A stretch of 64,000 nucleotides of DNA from Streptomyces puniciscabiei (GTDB taxonomy: Bacteria; Actinomycetota; Actinomycetes; Streptomycetales; Streptomycetaceae), in the NCBI RefSeq assembly GCF_006715785.1, contig NZ_VFNX01000003.1, positions 1 to 64,000 of the forward strand. The letters are read 5' to 3'. Below the pieces are notes generated by a model. That model did no database searches. It saw nothing but the letters and a program-made list of their open reading frames with translations, and had not been told where the DNA came from. Every line of letters begins with the position of its first letter. Positions within the stretch are counted from its first letter, which is position 1. Positions 39,732-49,602 of this stretch are shown piece after piece. The position numbers and the translations under genes were made by a program.

Positions 39732-42071
39732 ATGCACAGCCCGCACGAGCCGTACGACCCCTGCGTCCGGGTCCGTGGCGCCCGTGAGCACAACCTCAAG
39801 GGCGTCGACGTGGACATCCCGCGGGACGTACTGGCCGTGTTCACCGGCGTGTCCGGATCGGGCAAGTCCTCCCTGGCGTTCGGCACGATCTACGCCGAGG
39901 CACAGCGGCGGTACTTCGAGTCGGTCGCGCCATATGCGCGCCGGCTGATCCACCAGGTCGGGGCGCCCCGGGTCGGCGAGATCACCGGGCTGCCGCCCGC
40001 GGTCTCGCTGCAGCAGCGCCGGGCGGCCCCCACCTCGCGTTCCTCGGTGGGCACGGTCACCCATCTCTCCAACTCCCTGCGCATGCTGTTCTCCCGGGCC
40101 GGGGACTACCCGCCGGGCGCCCAGCGGCTCGATTCGGACGCGTTCTCGCCGAACACGGCGGCCGGTGCCTGCCCGGAGTGCCACGGCCTGGGGCAGGTGC
40201 ACGACACCACGGAGGAGTTGCTGGTCCCGGATCCCGCGCTGTCCGTCCGTGAGGGCGCGATCGCCGCCTGGCCGGGTGCCTGGCAGGGCAAGAACCTGCG
40301 CGACATCCTCGATGCGCTCGGCCACGACGTGGACCGGCCCTGGCGCGAGCTGCCCGCGCAGGCGCGGGAGTGGATCCTGTTCACCGACGAGCAGCCCGTC
40401 GTCACCGTGCACCCCGTCCGGGACGCCGACCGCATCCAACGGCCGTACCAGGGCACGTACATGAGCGCCCGCCGGTATGTGCTCAAGACGTTCTCCGAGA
40501 CCAGGTCGGCGTCGCTGCGGGCGAAGGCGGAACGGTTCCTCACCAGCGCGCCCTGCGCGGTGTGCGGGGGCAGCCGGCTGCGGCCGGAGGCGCTGGCCGT
40601 GACCTTCGACGGCCGGACCATCGCCGAACTCGCCGCGCTGCCGCTGACCGACCTGGCGGCGCTGCCGGCCGGCCGCACCGAGACCGCACGGGTCCTCACC
40701 GAGGACCTGAAGTCCCGGATCGCGCCGGTCGTCGAACTGGGCCTCGGCTATCTCAGCCTCGACCGCTCCACGCCCACCCTGTCGGCGGGCGAGCTGCAAC
40801 GGCTGCGCCTCGCCACACAGTTGCGCTCCGGGCTGTTCGGCGTCGTCTACGTCCTGGACGAGCCGTCCGCCGGACTGCACCCGGCGGACACCGAGGCGCT
40901 GCTGACCGTGCTGGCCCGGCTGAAGGCAGCGGGCAACTCGGTGTTCGTGGTCGAGCATCACCTGGAGGTGGTGCGCGGCGCCGACTGGCTGGTGGACGTG
41001 GGCCCCGGCGCGGGCGAGCACGGCGGCCGCGTGCTGTACAGCGGGCCGCCGGCCGAGCTGGCGTCGGTCGAGGAGTCGGCCACAGCGGCCTTCCTCTTCG
41101 ACGAGTCACCGGGGCCCGCCCGTGAAGTGCGCTCCCCACGCGGCTGGTTGACGGTGGGCCCGGTGACCCGGCACAACCTGCGCGCGGTGACGGCCGAGTT
41201 CCCGCTCGGCGCGTTCACCGCCGTCACCGGGGTCTCCGGTTCCGGAAAGTCCACGCTGATCGGCGAGTTGACGGAGGACCTGACGGGCGTGGACCGGCTG
41301 GTCCGGGTCGACCAGAGGCCGATCGGGCGCACCCCGCGCTCCAACCTGGCCACCTACACCGGCTTGTTCGACGTCGTACGCAAGGTGTTCGCAGGCACCG
41401 AGGAGGCGCGGGCCCGCGGGTACGGCGTCGGCCGGTTCTCCTTCAACGTGTCCGGTGGGCGCTGCGAGACCTGCCAGGGCGAGGGCTTCGTCAGCGTCGA
41501 GCTGCTGTTCCTGCCGAGCACCTACGCACCCTGCCCGGGCTGCGGCGGGGCCCGCTACAACCCCGAGACCCTGGAGGTCACCTACCGGAAGCGCACTATC
41601 GCCGAGGTGCTCGATCTGACGGTGGAGGCCGCGGCGGAGTTCTTCGCCGACATCCCGGCCGCCGCGCGCAGTCTCGGCACACTCCTCGACGTCGGCCTGG
41701 GCTATCTGCGGCTCGGGCAGCCGGCGACCGAGCTGTCCGGCGGTGAGGCGCAGCGGATCAAGCTGGCGAGCGAGCTGCAGCGCGGCCGGCGCGGCCACAC
41801 CCTCTACCTGCTGGACGAGCCCACCACCGGGCTCCACCCGGCCGACGTGGAGGTACTGATGGACCGCCTGCACGGGCTGGTCGACGCCGGGCACACCGTC
41901 GTCGTGGTCGAGCACGACATGACCGTGGTCGCGGGCGCCGACTGGGTCATCGACCTGGGCCCCGGCGGCGGCGACCGGGGCGGCCGCATCGTGGCGTCCG
42001 GCCCGCCGGAACGGGTGGCGCGTGCGGCGGGCAGTGCGACGGCGCCTTATCTGGCGCGGGTGATGCCCTGA
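39732..42071 (+). CDS. UvrA-like tandem ABC ATPase (UvrA paralogue)
   Basis: A 779-residue cytoplasmic protein with two ABC domains. Walker A motifs are GVSGSGKSSLAF (about residue 39) and GVSGSGKSTLIG (about 500). Signatures LSAGELQRLRLA and LSGGEAQRIKLA and Walker B strings VYVLDEPSAGLHP and LYLLDEPTTGLHP complete both sites. Zinc-finger pieces CPECHGLG, CAVCGGSRLRPEA, CETCQGEGF and CPGCGG are present. It is 160 or more residues shorter than UvrA, lacking much of the UvrB-binding/insertion region, as in UvrA2/DrrC-type proteins linked to DNA-intercalator tolerance. Confidence 0.9.
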   Translation: MHSPHEPYDPCVRVRGAREHNLKGVDVDIPRDVLAVFTGVSGSGKSSLAFGTIYAEAQRRYFESVAPYARRLIHQVGAPRVGEITGLPPAVSLQQRRAAPTSRSSVGTVTHLSNSLRMLFSRAGDYPPGAQRLDSDAFSPNTAAGACPECHGLGQVHDTTEELLVPDPALSVREGAIAAWPGAWQGKNLRDILDALGHDVDRPWRELPAQAREWILFTDEQPVVTVHPVRDADRIQRPYQGTYMSARRYVLKTFSETRSASLRAKAERFLTSAPCAVCGGSRLRPEALAVTFDGRTIAELAALPLTDLAALPAGRTETARVLTEDLKSRIAPVVELGLGYLSLDRSTPTLSAGELQRLRLATQLRSGLFGVVYVLDEPSAGLHPADTEALLTVLARLKAAGNSVFVVEHHLEVVRGADWLVDVGPGAGEHGGRVLYSGPPAELASVEESATAAFLFDESPGPAREVRSPRGWLTVGPVTRHNLRAVTAEFPLGAFTAVTGVSGSGKSTLIGELTEDLTGVDRLVRVDQRPIGRTPRSNLATYTGLFDVVRKVFAGTEEARARGYGVGRFSFNVSGGRCETCQGEGFVSVELLFLPSTYAPCPGCGGARYNPETLEVTYRKRTIAEVLDLTVEAAAEFFADIPAAARSLGTLLDVGLGYLRLGQPATELSGGEAQRIKLASELQRGRRGHTLYLLDEPTTGLHPADVEVLMDRLHGLVDAGHTVVVVEHDMTVVAGADWVIDLGPGGGDRGGRIVASGPPERVARAAGSATAPYLARVMP

Positions 42072-42108
42072 GACCGGACAGGGCGCCAGCGGGTGGCGGG
42101 TCGGTGTC

Positions 42109-42615
42109 TCAGGTACTGAGCAGGCGGTTGAAGAAGGAACGGTAGCGCCGCAGCGCTCCGCGGAGTTCCTCCGTGTCCACCTTATCGCCCCGGCTCCACT
42201 GCCCTTCCAGATCCTTCTTGTGCTGGGCGAAGGTGGAGGCCAGGGTCTGCATGACGTCCGCGACCAGAGTGTCGGCGTCGTGCACGGCCTCGCGGGGATC
42301 GTCCACGAACCTGTTCTGGATCGTCTGCCAGCGGTCGCGGAAGGCCCGCTCGTCGTCGTCCGTCAGCAGCTGCGGGGTCTCGTCGTCCGACGCGCCGGTG
42401 GTCTGCGGGGCCTCGGACGCCGCGACCTCGGCATCGGCTCCACCGGTGACGGACGTGTCGCCCTCGCTCGGCGTCCCGGTGCCCTCACCCGGGTAGACAG
42501 GGGCTTGCGGGGAGGTGTCCTCCGGCTCGGCACCCGCGCCGGTGTCGGCCGGCTGGGCCAGGTCCTCGGTGGACAGGCCACCGGTGGTGCGGTCCGGGTC
42601 CTCGTTTCTCTGCAT
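42109..42615 (-). CDS. Soluble protein with FVDxPxxAVxxAD module, paralogous to neighbour
   Basis: A 168-residue protein. Residues 1-85 are acidic, Gly/Thr/Pro-rich and likely disordered. The C-terminal half is helical: FRDRWQTIQNRFVDDPREAV then HDADTLVADVMQ and, at the end, LRGALRRYRSFFNRLLS. The same module ends the upstream gene 42644-43204, so the two are tandem paralogues, 28 bases apart on one transcript. ATG 42615. Function unknown. Confidence 0.7.
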   Translation of the reverse strand: MQRNEDPDRTTGGLSTEDLAQPADTGAGAEPEDTSPQAPVYPGEGTGTPSEGDTSVTGGADAEVAASEAPQTTGASDDETPQLLTDDDERAFRDRWQTIQNRFVDDPREAVHDADTLVADVMQTLASTFAQHKKDLEGQWSRGDKVDTEELRGALRRYRSFFNRLLST

Positions 42616-42643
42616 GGCGTTCCGCTGCGGGTCGTGATCGCGG

Positions 42644-43204
42644 TCAGGTCCGGGCGGGTCGCGCCCGGCCGCCGCCGTCGGAGAGCAACTCGTCGAACAG
42701 GGAGCGGTAGTGCACCATGGCACCCCGCAACTGCTCGGTCGTCGCCTGCCTGCGGGTGGAGAGGGTCTCCACCTCGTGCGCGGCCCGGTAGTGCTCCAGC
42801 GTGGCGCCGTGCTCCACCGACAGGTCCTTCATCTGTTGCTCGAACCCCTCGGTCGGGTATCCGCGCTCGTGCATGAGGGACGTCACCAGCCGGTCGGCGT
42901 CGTGCACCGCGTCCTCCGGCCGGTCGACGAACTCCTCCTGGACACTGGTCCACTCCCGCGCGTAGCGGTCCCGTGAGACGGGGGGCAGTGGTTTGATCTC
43001 CAGCGAGTCGTGTCGCCTCTCGCGCTCCCGGAGCTCACGCTCGGCGGCGAGTCGGCTGTCGGATCCCTCGACCGTCCGTTCGTACTCCGGACCGAAGCGC
43101 TCGCGGAGGTGACGCCGTCGCATCAGCAGTGCGACCGCCACAGCGGCCAGCGCGATCACCACCACGATCGGAATGATGATCGCCAGAAGCGTTCCCGTCG
43201 ACAT
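42644..43204 (-). CDS. Membrane-anchored protein with FVDxPxxAVxxAD module
   Basis: A 186-residue protein. Residues 6-28 form one transmembrane helix (LLAIIIPIVVVIALAAVAVA) followed by RRR, so the rest is cytoplasmic. A charged linker leads to REWTSVQEEFVDRPEDAVHD, ADRLVTSLMHERGYP, and LRGAMVHYRSLFDELLSDG, the same helical module as the downstream paralogue. ATG 43204 follows GAGGAG. The pair may form a membrane-tethered hetero-oligomer (inference). Function unknown. Confidence 0.72.
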   Translation of the reverse strand: MSTGTLLAIIIPIVVVIALAAVAVALLMRRRHLRERFGPEYERTVEGSDSRLAAERELRERERRHDSLEIKPLPPVSRDRYAREWTSVQEEFVDRPEDAVHDADRLVTSLMHERGYPTEGFEQQMKDLSVEHGATLEHYRAAHEVETLSTRRQATTEQLRGAMVHYRSLFDELLSDGGGRARPART

Positions 43205-43268
43205 GGGCACACGCTCCTCAGGGAGTAGTAATGTGCACTCTCCGCGTTCCCACTTCCCTCATATCTAC

Positions 43269-44099
43269 TCATACCCGGCATTCTGTCGTGAGTTGGGTGA
43301 CCATGGCCGCGTGGGTCCAGGCCGACTCCGCGGCCACCGGCTGGGCGGCACGGGCGAGGGCTCGGCGGTCGGGGTGGGCGCCCGCCGGGATCGCCGGCCG
43401 CACCTCCACCTCCGCGATCAGGCCCCGGAAACGGGCCACCCGCCACAGGGAGGCCAGCAGGGTGTCCTCGCCGACGAACGCGGCGGCCGTACTGGCCGTT
43501 CCGCCCTCCTGCGTGTAGCGGAGCCGCACGGGCTGCACAGGCACCCCGGCGTCGAGCGCCGCCTGGAAGACGGCCCGGTGGAAGCGGCCGTGGGCCCGGC
43601 CGCACCAGGTGCTGCCCTCGGGGAACGCGGCGACGGCCGCGCCCTCGCGCAGCGCCTCGGCGATCCGGGCGACCGTCTCCGGCAGGGCGCGGATCCGGTC
43701 CCGCTCGATGAACAGGGCCCCGCCACGCGCGGCCAGCGGGCCCGCGACCGGCCACTGCCGGATCTCGGTCTTGGCGAGCATCCGGGCGGGGCGTACGGCG
43801 GCCAGCAGCGGGATGTCCAGCCATGAGACATGGTTGGCGACCAGCAGCAGCCCGCCGTCCGGTGCGGCGGTGCCGGTGATGCGGACCCGGACTCCCATGG
43901 CCCGTACGATCCCCCGGCACCACCGCCTGACCCACGCGGCGGGGATCCTCCCGCCGAGCGGGGACAGCACCAGCCCGGCCAGCACCAGGACCGCGACCGC
44001 GGTCAGCCGCAGCACGGCCCGGGGTACGGCCGCGGCGGTCCGGGCCCCCTCCACGCAGGCGCCCGGGGTGCAGGGCGCGCTGGGCAGCCAGACGCTCAT
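43269..44099 (-). CDS. olsA: 1-acyl-glycerol-3-phosphate-type acyltransferase (OlsA-like)
   Basis: A 276-residue membrane acyltransferase. After an N-terminal hydrophobic helix (about residues 32-48), motif NHVSWLD (HX4D) is at about residue 89 and FPEGSTW at about 160. In ornithine-lipid synthesis OlsA O-acylates lyso-ornithine lipid. The start ATG overlaps the stop of the OlsB-like gene by three to four bases, which is the main reason for the OlsA assignment; sequence alone would allow a PlsC. Confidence 0.82.
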   Translation of the reverse strand: MSVWLPSAPCTPGACVEGARTAAAVPRAVLRLTAVAVLVLAGLVLSPLGGRIPAAWVRRWCRGIVRAMGVRVRITGTAAPDGGLLLVANHVSWLDIPLLAAVRPARMLAKTEIRQWPVAGPLAARGGALFIERDRIRALPETVARIAEALREGAAVAAFPEGSTWCGRAHGRFHRAVFQAALDAGVPVQPVRLRYTQEGGTASTAAAFVGEDTLLASLWRVARFRGLIAEVEVRPAIPAGAHPDRRALARAAQPVAAESAWTHAAMVTQLTTECRV

Positions 44100-44869
44100 C
44101 AGGCCGGCGCGAGGGAGAGGAAGTGCCGCAGATAACGCGGGTTGACCCGGCGCATCGACAGCAGCACGTACAGGTCGGCGACCCCGAAGTCCGGGTCGTG
44201 CGCGGGCGCGCCGCACACCCAGGCGCCCAGGCGCAGGTAGCCGCGCAGCAGGGCCGGCAGCTCGCTGTGCCCGGCCGGGGTCTCGGCGTTCGGGATCCAC
44301 GGCAGCAGCGGCCGTACCCGGAACCCCTCGGGCGCGAGGTGCTTGGCACGCACCCGCTCCCAGGTGGCCGTCGCGAGGGCGCCGCCGTCGGCGAGCGGTA
44401 CCGAGCAGCAGCCCGCCAGCCACTCGTGGCCGCGGTCGGTCATGTAGCGGGCTATCCCGGCCCAGATCAGGCTGATGACGGCGCCGTCGCGGTGGTCGGG
44501 GTGCACACAGGAGCGGCCGACCTCGACCAGGCCCGGCCTGATCGCATCGAGCGCGGTGAGCTCGAACTCGCCCTCCGAGTAGAGCCGGCCGGCGACCGCG
44601 GCCCGCTCCGGCGACAGCAGCCGGTAGGTGCCGACGACCTGCCCGGTGACGGTGTCGCGGACGAGCAGGTGGTCGCAGTAGGCGTCGAAGGCGTCGACGT
44701 CGTGTCCCGGCTGCGGCGTGGCCAGCAGGGCCCCCATCTCACCGGCGAAGACGTCGTGCCGCAGCCGCTGCGCGGCACGTACCTCGTCCTCGTCACGGGC
44801 GAGGGTGACGGTGTAGCGCGTCGGCGCCGCGGGCTGTGGGGGGCGGTCGAGGGTGGAAACGCCGGTCAT
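44099..44869 (-). CDS. olsB: Ornithine N-acyltransferase (OlsB-like)
   Basis: A 256-residue GNAT-fold protein of the hemolysin/OlsB family, which transfers a 3-hydroxyacyl chain to ornithine. Conserved blocks: AAQRLRHDVFAGEMG (about residue 32), DAYCDHLLVRD (about 62), GTYRLL (about 80), EVGRSCVHPDHRDG (about 116) and DPDFGVADLYVLL near the end. ATG 44869. Translationally coupled to the OlsA-like gene, giving the two-enzyme ornithine-lipid route used under phosphate limitation in other bacteria. Confidence 0.87.
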   Translation of the reverse strand: MTGVSTLDRPPQPAAPTRYTVTLARDEDEVRAAQRLRHDVFAGEMGALLATPQPGHDVDAFDAYCDHLLVRDTVTGQVVGTYRLLSPERAAVAGRLYSEGEFELTALDAIRPGLVEVGRSCVHPDHRDGAVISLIWAGIARYMTDRGHEWLAGCCSVPLADGGALATATWERVRAKHLAPEGFRVRPLLPWIPNAETPAGHSELPALLRGYLRLGAWVCGAPAHDPDFGVADLYVLLSMRRVNPRYLRHFLSLAPA

Positions 44870-45109
44870 GGCTCTCTCCTGGTCACGGGCCGGTTCGGCG
44901 ACGGGGGCGGCGGGCAGGTGGCGATACGGCCGCCGTACCTGTTCTTCCGACGCCGGTTGGCCTGCGTGTGACCGCCGGCAGGAGAGCGGATGTGGGAATG
45001 CTGAACGCCGGGCTCCCGGCGATCACGGAAAGCCAGACGGGGCCGGTGAGCACCATCGCCGGCCCCGCCCGTTCGCCTGTGCGACGAACGTTTCCTCCTC
45101 AAGGGGGCG

Positions 45110-45855
45110 CTACCTCTTCGCCACCTTCCGGGTGGCCCTCAGCCACTCCTTGTTCATGTTCGTGATGGACACCAGCGGAATCCCCTTGGGGCAGGCGGTC
45201 GCGCACTCACCCGTCAGCGTGCATCCGCCGAACCCCTCCTCGTCCATCTGCGCCACCATGTCCAGCACCCGCGTCTCCCGCTCGGGTGCCCCCTGGGGCA
45301 GGACGTTGAGGTGGTTGACCTTGGCGGAGGTGAACAGCATGGCCGCGCCGTTGGGACAGGCGGCGACACACGCGCCGCAGCCGATGCACTCCGCGTGCTC
45401 GAACGCGAAGTCGGCGTCGGCCTTGGGCACCGGCGTGGCGTGCGCCTCCGGCGCGGACCCGGTCGGCGCGGTGACATAGCCGCCGGCCTGGATGATCCGG
45501 TCGAACGCGGACCGGTCGACGACCAGGTCCTTGATCACCGGGAAGGCCGCCGCCCGCCACGGCTCGATGTCGATCGTGTCGCCGTCCTTGAAGGACCGCA
45601 TGTGCAGCTGGCAGGTGGTGGTGCGCTCCGGCCCGTGCGCGTCGCCGTTGATGACGAGCGAGCACGCGCCGCAGATGCCCTCGCGGCAGTCGTGGTCGAA
45701 GGCGACCGGGTCCTCGCCGGCGAGGATGAGCTGTTCGTTGAGGACGTCCAGCATCTCCAGGAAGGACATGTCGGACGAGATGCCGTCCACCTCGTACGTG
45801 GACATGGCGCCTTCGGCGTCGGCGTTCTTCTGGCGCCAGACGCGCAGGGTGAGCT

Positions 45856-45859
<4 letters not shown>
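45110..45859 (-). CDS. sdhB: Succinate dehydrogenase/fumarate reductase iron-sulfur subunit
   Basis: A 249-residue subunit carrying electrons from SdhA to the membrane anchor. The [2Fe-2S] site is [10 protein letters not shown] (about residue 58), the [4Fe-4S] site [15 protein letters not shown] (about 159), and the [3Fe-4S] site [16 protein letters not shown] (about 215). Its ATG overlaps the sdhA stop by four bases. It is the last gene of sdhCAB. Confidence 0.95.
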
Positions 45860-47805
<1,946 letters not shown>

Positions 47806-47806
47806 G

Positions 47807-48514
47807 TCAGCTCACCACTCCGGTCATGACGCCCACGGGTACGGCGATGAAACCGGCCGTGAGCAGCAGCGCGAGGACGTTGGCGATGGTCTTCAGGGCG
47901 CGGTCCCGGGCGCGGCTGCCGACCCCGAGGGTCTGCGCGGCACTCCAGAAGCCGTGCCGGATGTGCAGGCCGAGCGCGAGCATCGCGACGATGTAGATGA
48001 CGTCGCCGTACCAGGTCGAGAAGGTGTCGACCACGTTCTGGTACGGGTGGCCCGCCTGGAAGCCGCCGGAGTGCACGGTGCCGGTGGTCAGGTCCAGGAT
48101 GTGCCAGACGATGAACAGGCCGAGGATGATGCCGCCCCAGCGCATCGTGCGGGTGGCGTAGCTCGCCCGGGGCTTGGTGTGCACGTACTTGCTGGGCCGC
48201 GCCCTGATGTCGCGGCGGCTGAGCTGGTACGCGGAGGTGGCGTGGGCGACCACGGCGACGACGAGGACGATCCGGATGAGCCAGAGCGTCCACTCGTAGT
48301 GCATGAAGGGTTCGCCGATGGTGCGCAGCCAGTGGGCGTAGTGGTTGAACTCGCCCGCCCCGAAGTAGATCTTCAGGTTCCCGATCATGTGCGCGACCAG
48401 GTACAGCAGCATGATCAGGCCGCTGACGGCCATCACCGTCTTCTTGCCGACGGAGGAGTCCCACATCGTGCGCGCCATGGACGGCCGTCGGTCCGTCCGC
48501 GTTGCCAGAGCCAT
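47807..48514 (-). CDS. sdhC: Succinate dehydrogenase cytochrome b subunit (single-anchor type)
   Basis: A 235-residue membrane anchor with five hydrophobic helices and conserved His residues for haem ([13 protein letters not shown] about residue 49, [17 protein letters not shown] about 75, [15 protein letters not shown] about 130, [10 protein letters not shown] about 186). One large subunit replaces separate SdhC and SdhD, as in class B enzymes. ATG 48514 is preceded by TAGCGT at seven bases with no ribosome site, so it is probably leaderless; an ATG at 48478 is a second candidate. Confidence 0.9.
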   Translation of the reverse strand: MALATRTDRRPSMARTMWDSSVGKKTVMAVSGLIMLLYLVAHMIGNLKIYFGAGEFNHYAHWLRTIGEPFMHYEWTLWLIRIVLVVAVVAHATSAYQLSRRDIRARPSKYVHTKPRASYATRTMRWGGIILGLFIVWHILDLTTGTVHSGGFQAGHPYQNVVDTFSTWYGDVIYIVAMLALGLHIRHGFWSAAQTLGVGSRARDRALKTIANVLALLLTAGFIAVPVGVMTGVVS

Positions 48515-48521
48515 GGCCAGC

Positions 48522-48527
48522 ACGCTA
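48522..48527 (-). promoter_or_regulatory. -10 element of the sdhCAB operon
   Basis: TAGCGT on the minus strand, seven bases before the ATG at 48514; indicates a leaderless transcript. Confidence 0.5.
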
Positions 48528-48573
48528 GGGCGGCAGAACCCCATCAGTCCAAGACATGGTCCGGCTCGTTTCC

Positions 48574-48588
48574 ATAGACAGGAGCTAT
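48574..48588. promoter_or_regulatory. LysR-type box (T-N11-A)
   Basis: ATAG (48574-48577) and CTAT (48585-48588) form a 15-bp dyad with the T-N11-A spacing of LysR sites. It overlaps the -10-like TATCGT (48586-48591) of the LysR gene, fitting autorepression while leaving the divergent sdhCAB promoter about 50 bp away. Confidence 0.6.
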
Positions 48589-48597
48589 CGTTGCAGG

Positions 48598-49482
48598 ATG
48601 CAGTTCCAGCAGCTCCAGTACTTCGTCGCCGTCGCCGAGACCCGGCACTTCACCCGGGCCGCCGAGCTGGTGCACGTCGCCCAGCCATCGCTGTCCCAGC
48701 AGATCAAGGCGCTGGAGCGGGAGCTCGGCGCGGATCTGTTCCTGCGCGCCCGGGGCAACATCACGCTCACCGACGCCGGCGAGGCGCTGCTGCCGCTGGC
48801 CCGGCGGATCCTGGCCGACGCCGACACCGCCCGGTACGAGGTGCAGGAGCTGGTGCAGCTGCGGCGCGGCCGGGTGCGGCTGGGGGCGACGCCGAGTCTG
48901 TGCACGGGCCTGCTGCCGGATGTGCTGCGCGCCTTCCACGACCGCTACCCCGGCATCCAGCTCCTGATCGAGGAGGGCGGCTCGCACGACCTGGTGCGGG
49001 AGCTGGCGCGCGGCGCGCTCGATCTCGCGCTGATCGTGCTGCCACTGCCGACTCCCGCGCCCGCGCTGTCGACGGTGGAGCTGCTGCGGGAGGAGCTGGT
49101 GGTGGTGTCCTCGCCCGAGGCACCGGCTCCCGGGCGGGGCGGGCGGGTGGTGCACATCGCCGACCTGGAGGGCGAGCGGCTGGTGATGTTCCGGCACGGG
49201 TACGACCTGCGGGAGCTGACCGTGGCGGCGTGTCGCGCCGCCGGGTTCGAGCCGGAGTTCGGTGTCGAGGGGGGTGAGATGGATGCGGTGTTGGGGTTCG
49301 TGCGGGCGGGGCTCGGTGTCGCTGTGGTGCCGCGGATGGTCGCCACCCGGGCGGGCCAGGGGCTGCGGGTCACGCCGTTGGCACGGCCGGGGTTGCAGCG
49401 GGTCATCGCCTTGGCTCACCGCAGCGATGTGGCTCCGCCTCGGGCTGCGCGGGAGTTGCAGCGGATGCTTCTTGAGCGGTGA
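48598..49482 (+). CDS. LysR-family transcriptional regulator
   Basis: A 294-residue regulator. The N-terminal winged helix is QYFVAVAETRHFTRAAELVH then VAQPSLSQQIKALERELGA, and the effector domain follows from about residue 90. ATG 48598 was chosen because it begins the family pattern MQFQQLQYF; TATCGT lies six bases upstream, so it may be leaderless. Divergent from sdhCAB, which it probably regulates in response to a metabolite (inference). Confidence 0.92.
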   Translation: MQFQQLQYFVAVAETRHFTRAAELVHVAQPSLSQQIKALERELGADLFLRARGNITLTDAGEALLPLARRILADADTARYEVQELVQLRRGRVRLGATPSLCTGLLPDVLRAFHDRYPGIQLLIEEGGSHDLVRELARGALDLALIVLPLPTPAPALSTVELLREELVVVSSPEAPAPGRGGRVVHIADLEGERLVMFRHGYDLRELTVAACRAAGFEPEFGVEGGEMDAVLGFVRAGLGVAVVPRMVATRAGQGLRVTPLARPGLQRVIALAHRSDVAPPRAARELQRMLLER

Positions 49483-49551
49483 GGGTGTTTATTTTCGGAT
49501 GCGTCTGCCTTCGAATCGCCGTTTCGGGCTTTCCGTTCGTCGTGGTTGTTC

Positions 49552-49584
49552 GCGCAGTTCCCCGCGCCCCTCGGGGAACTGCGC
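49552..49584. terminator. Bidirectional terminator between LysR and the c-di-GMP gene
   Basis: GCGCAGTTCCCC (49552-49563) and GGGGAACTGCGC (49573-49584) are perfect 12-bp arms around a 9-base loop, between two convergent genes. Confidence 0.82.
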
Positions 49585-49602
49585 TGCCCCTCTTTGAAAG
49601 GC

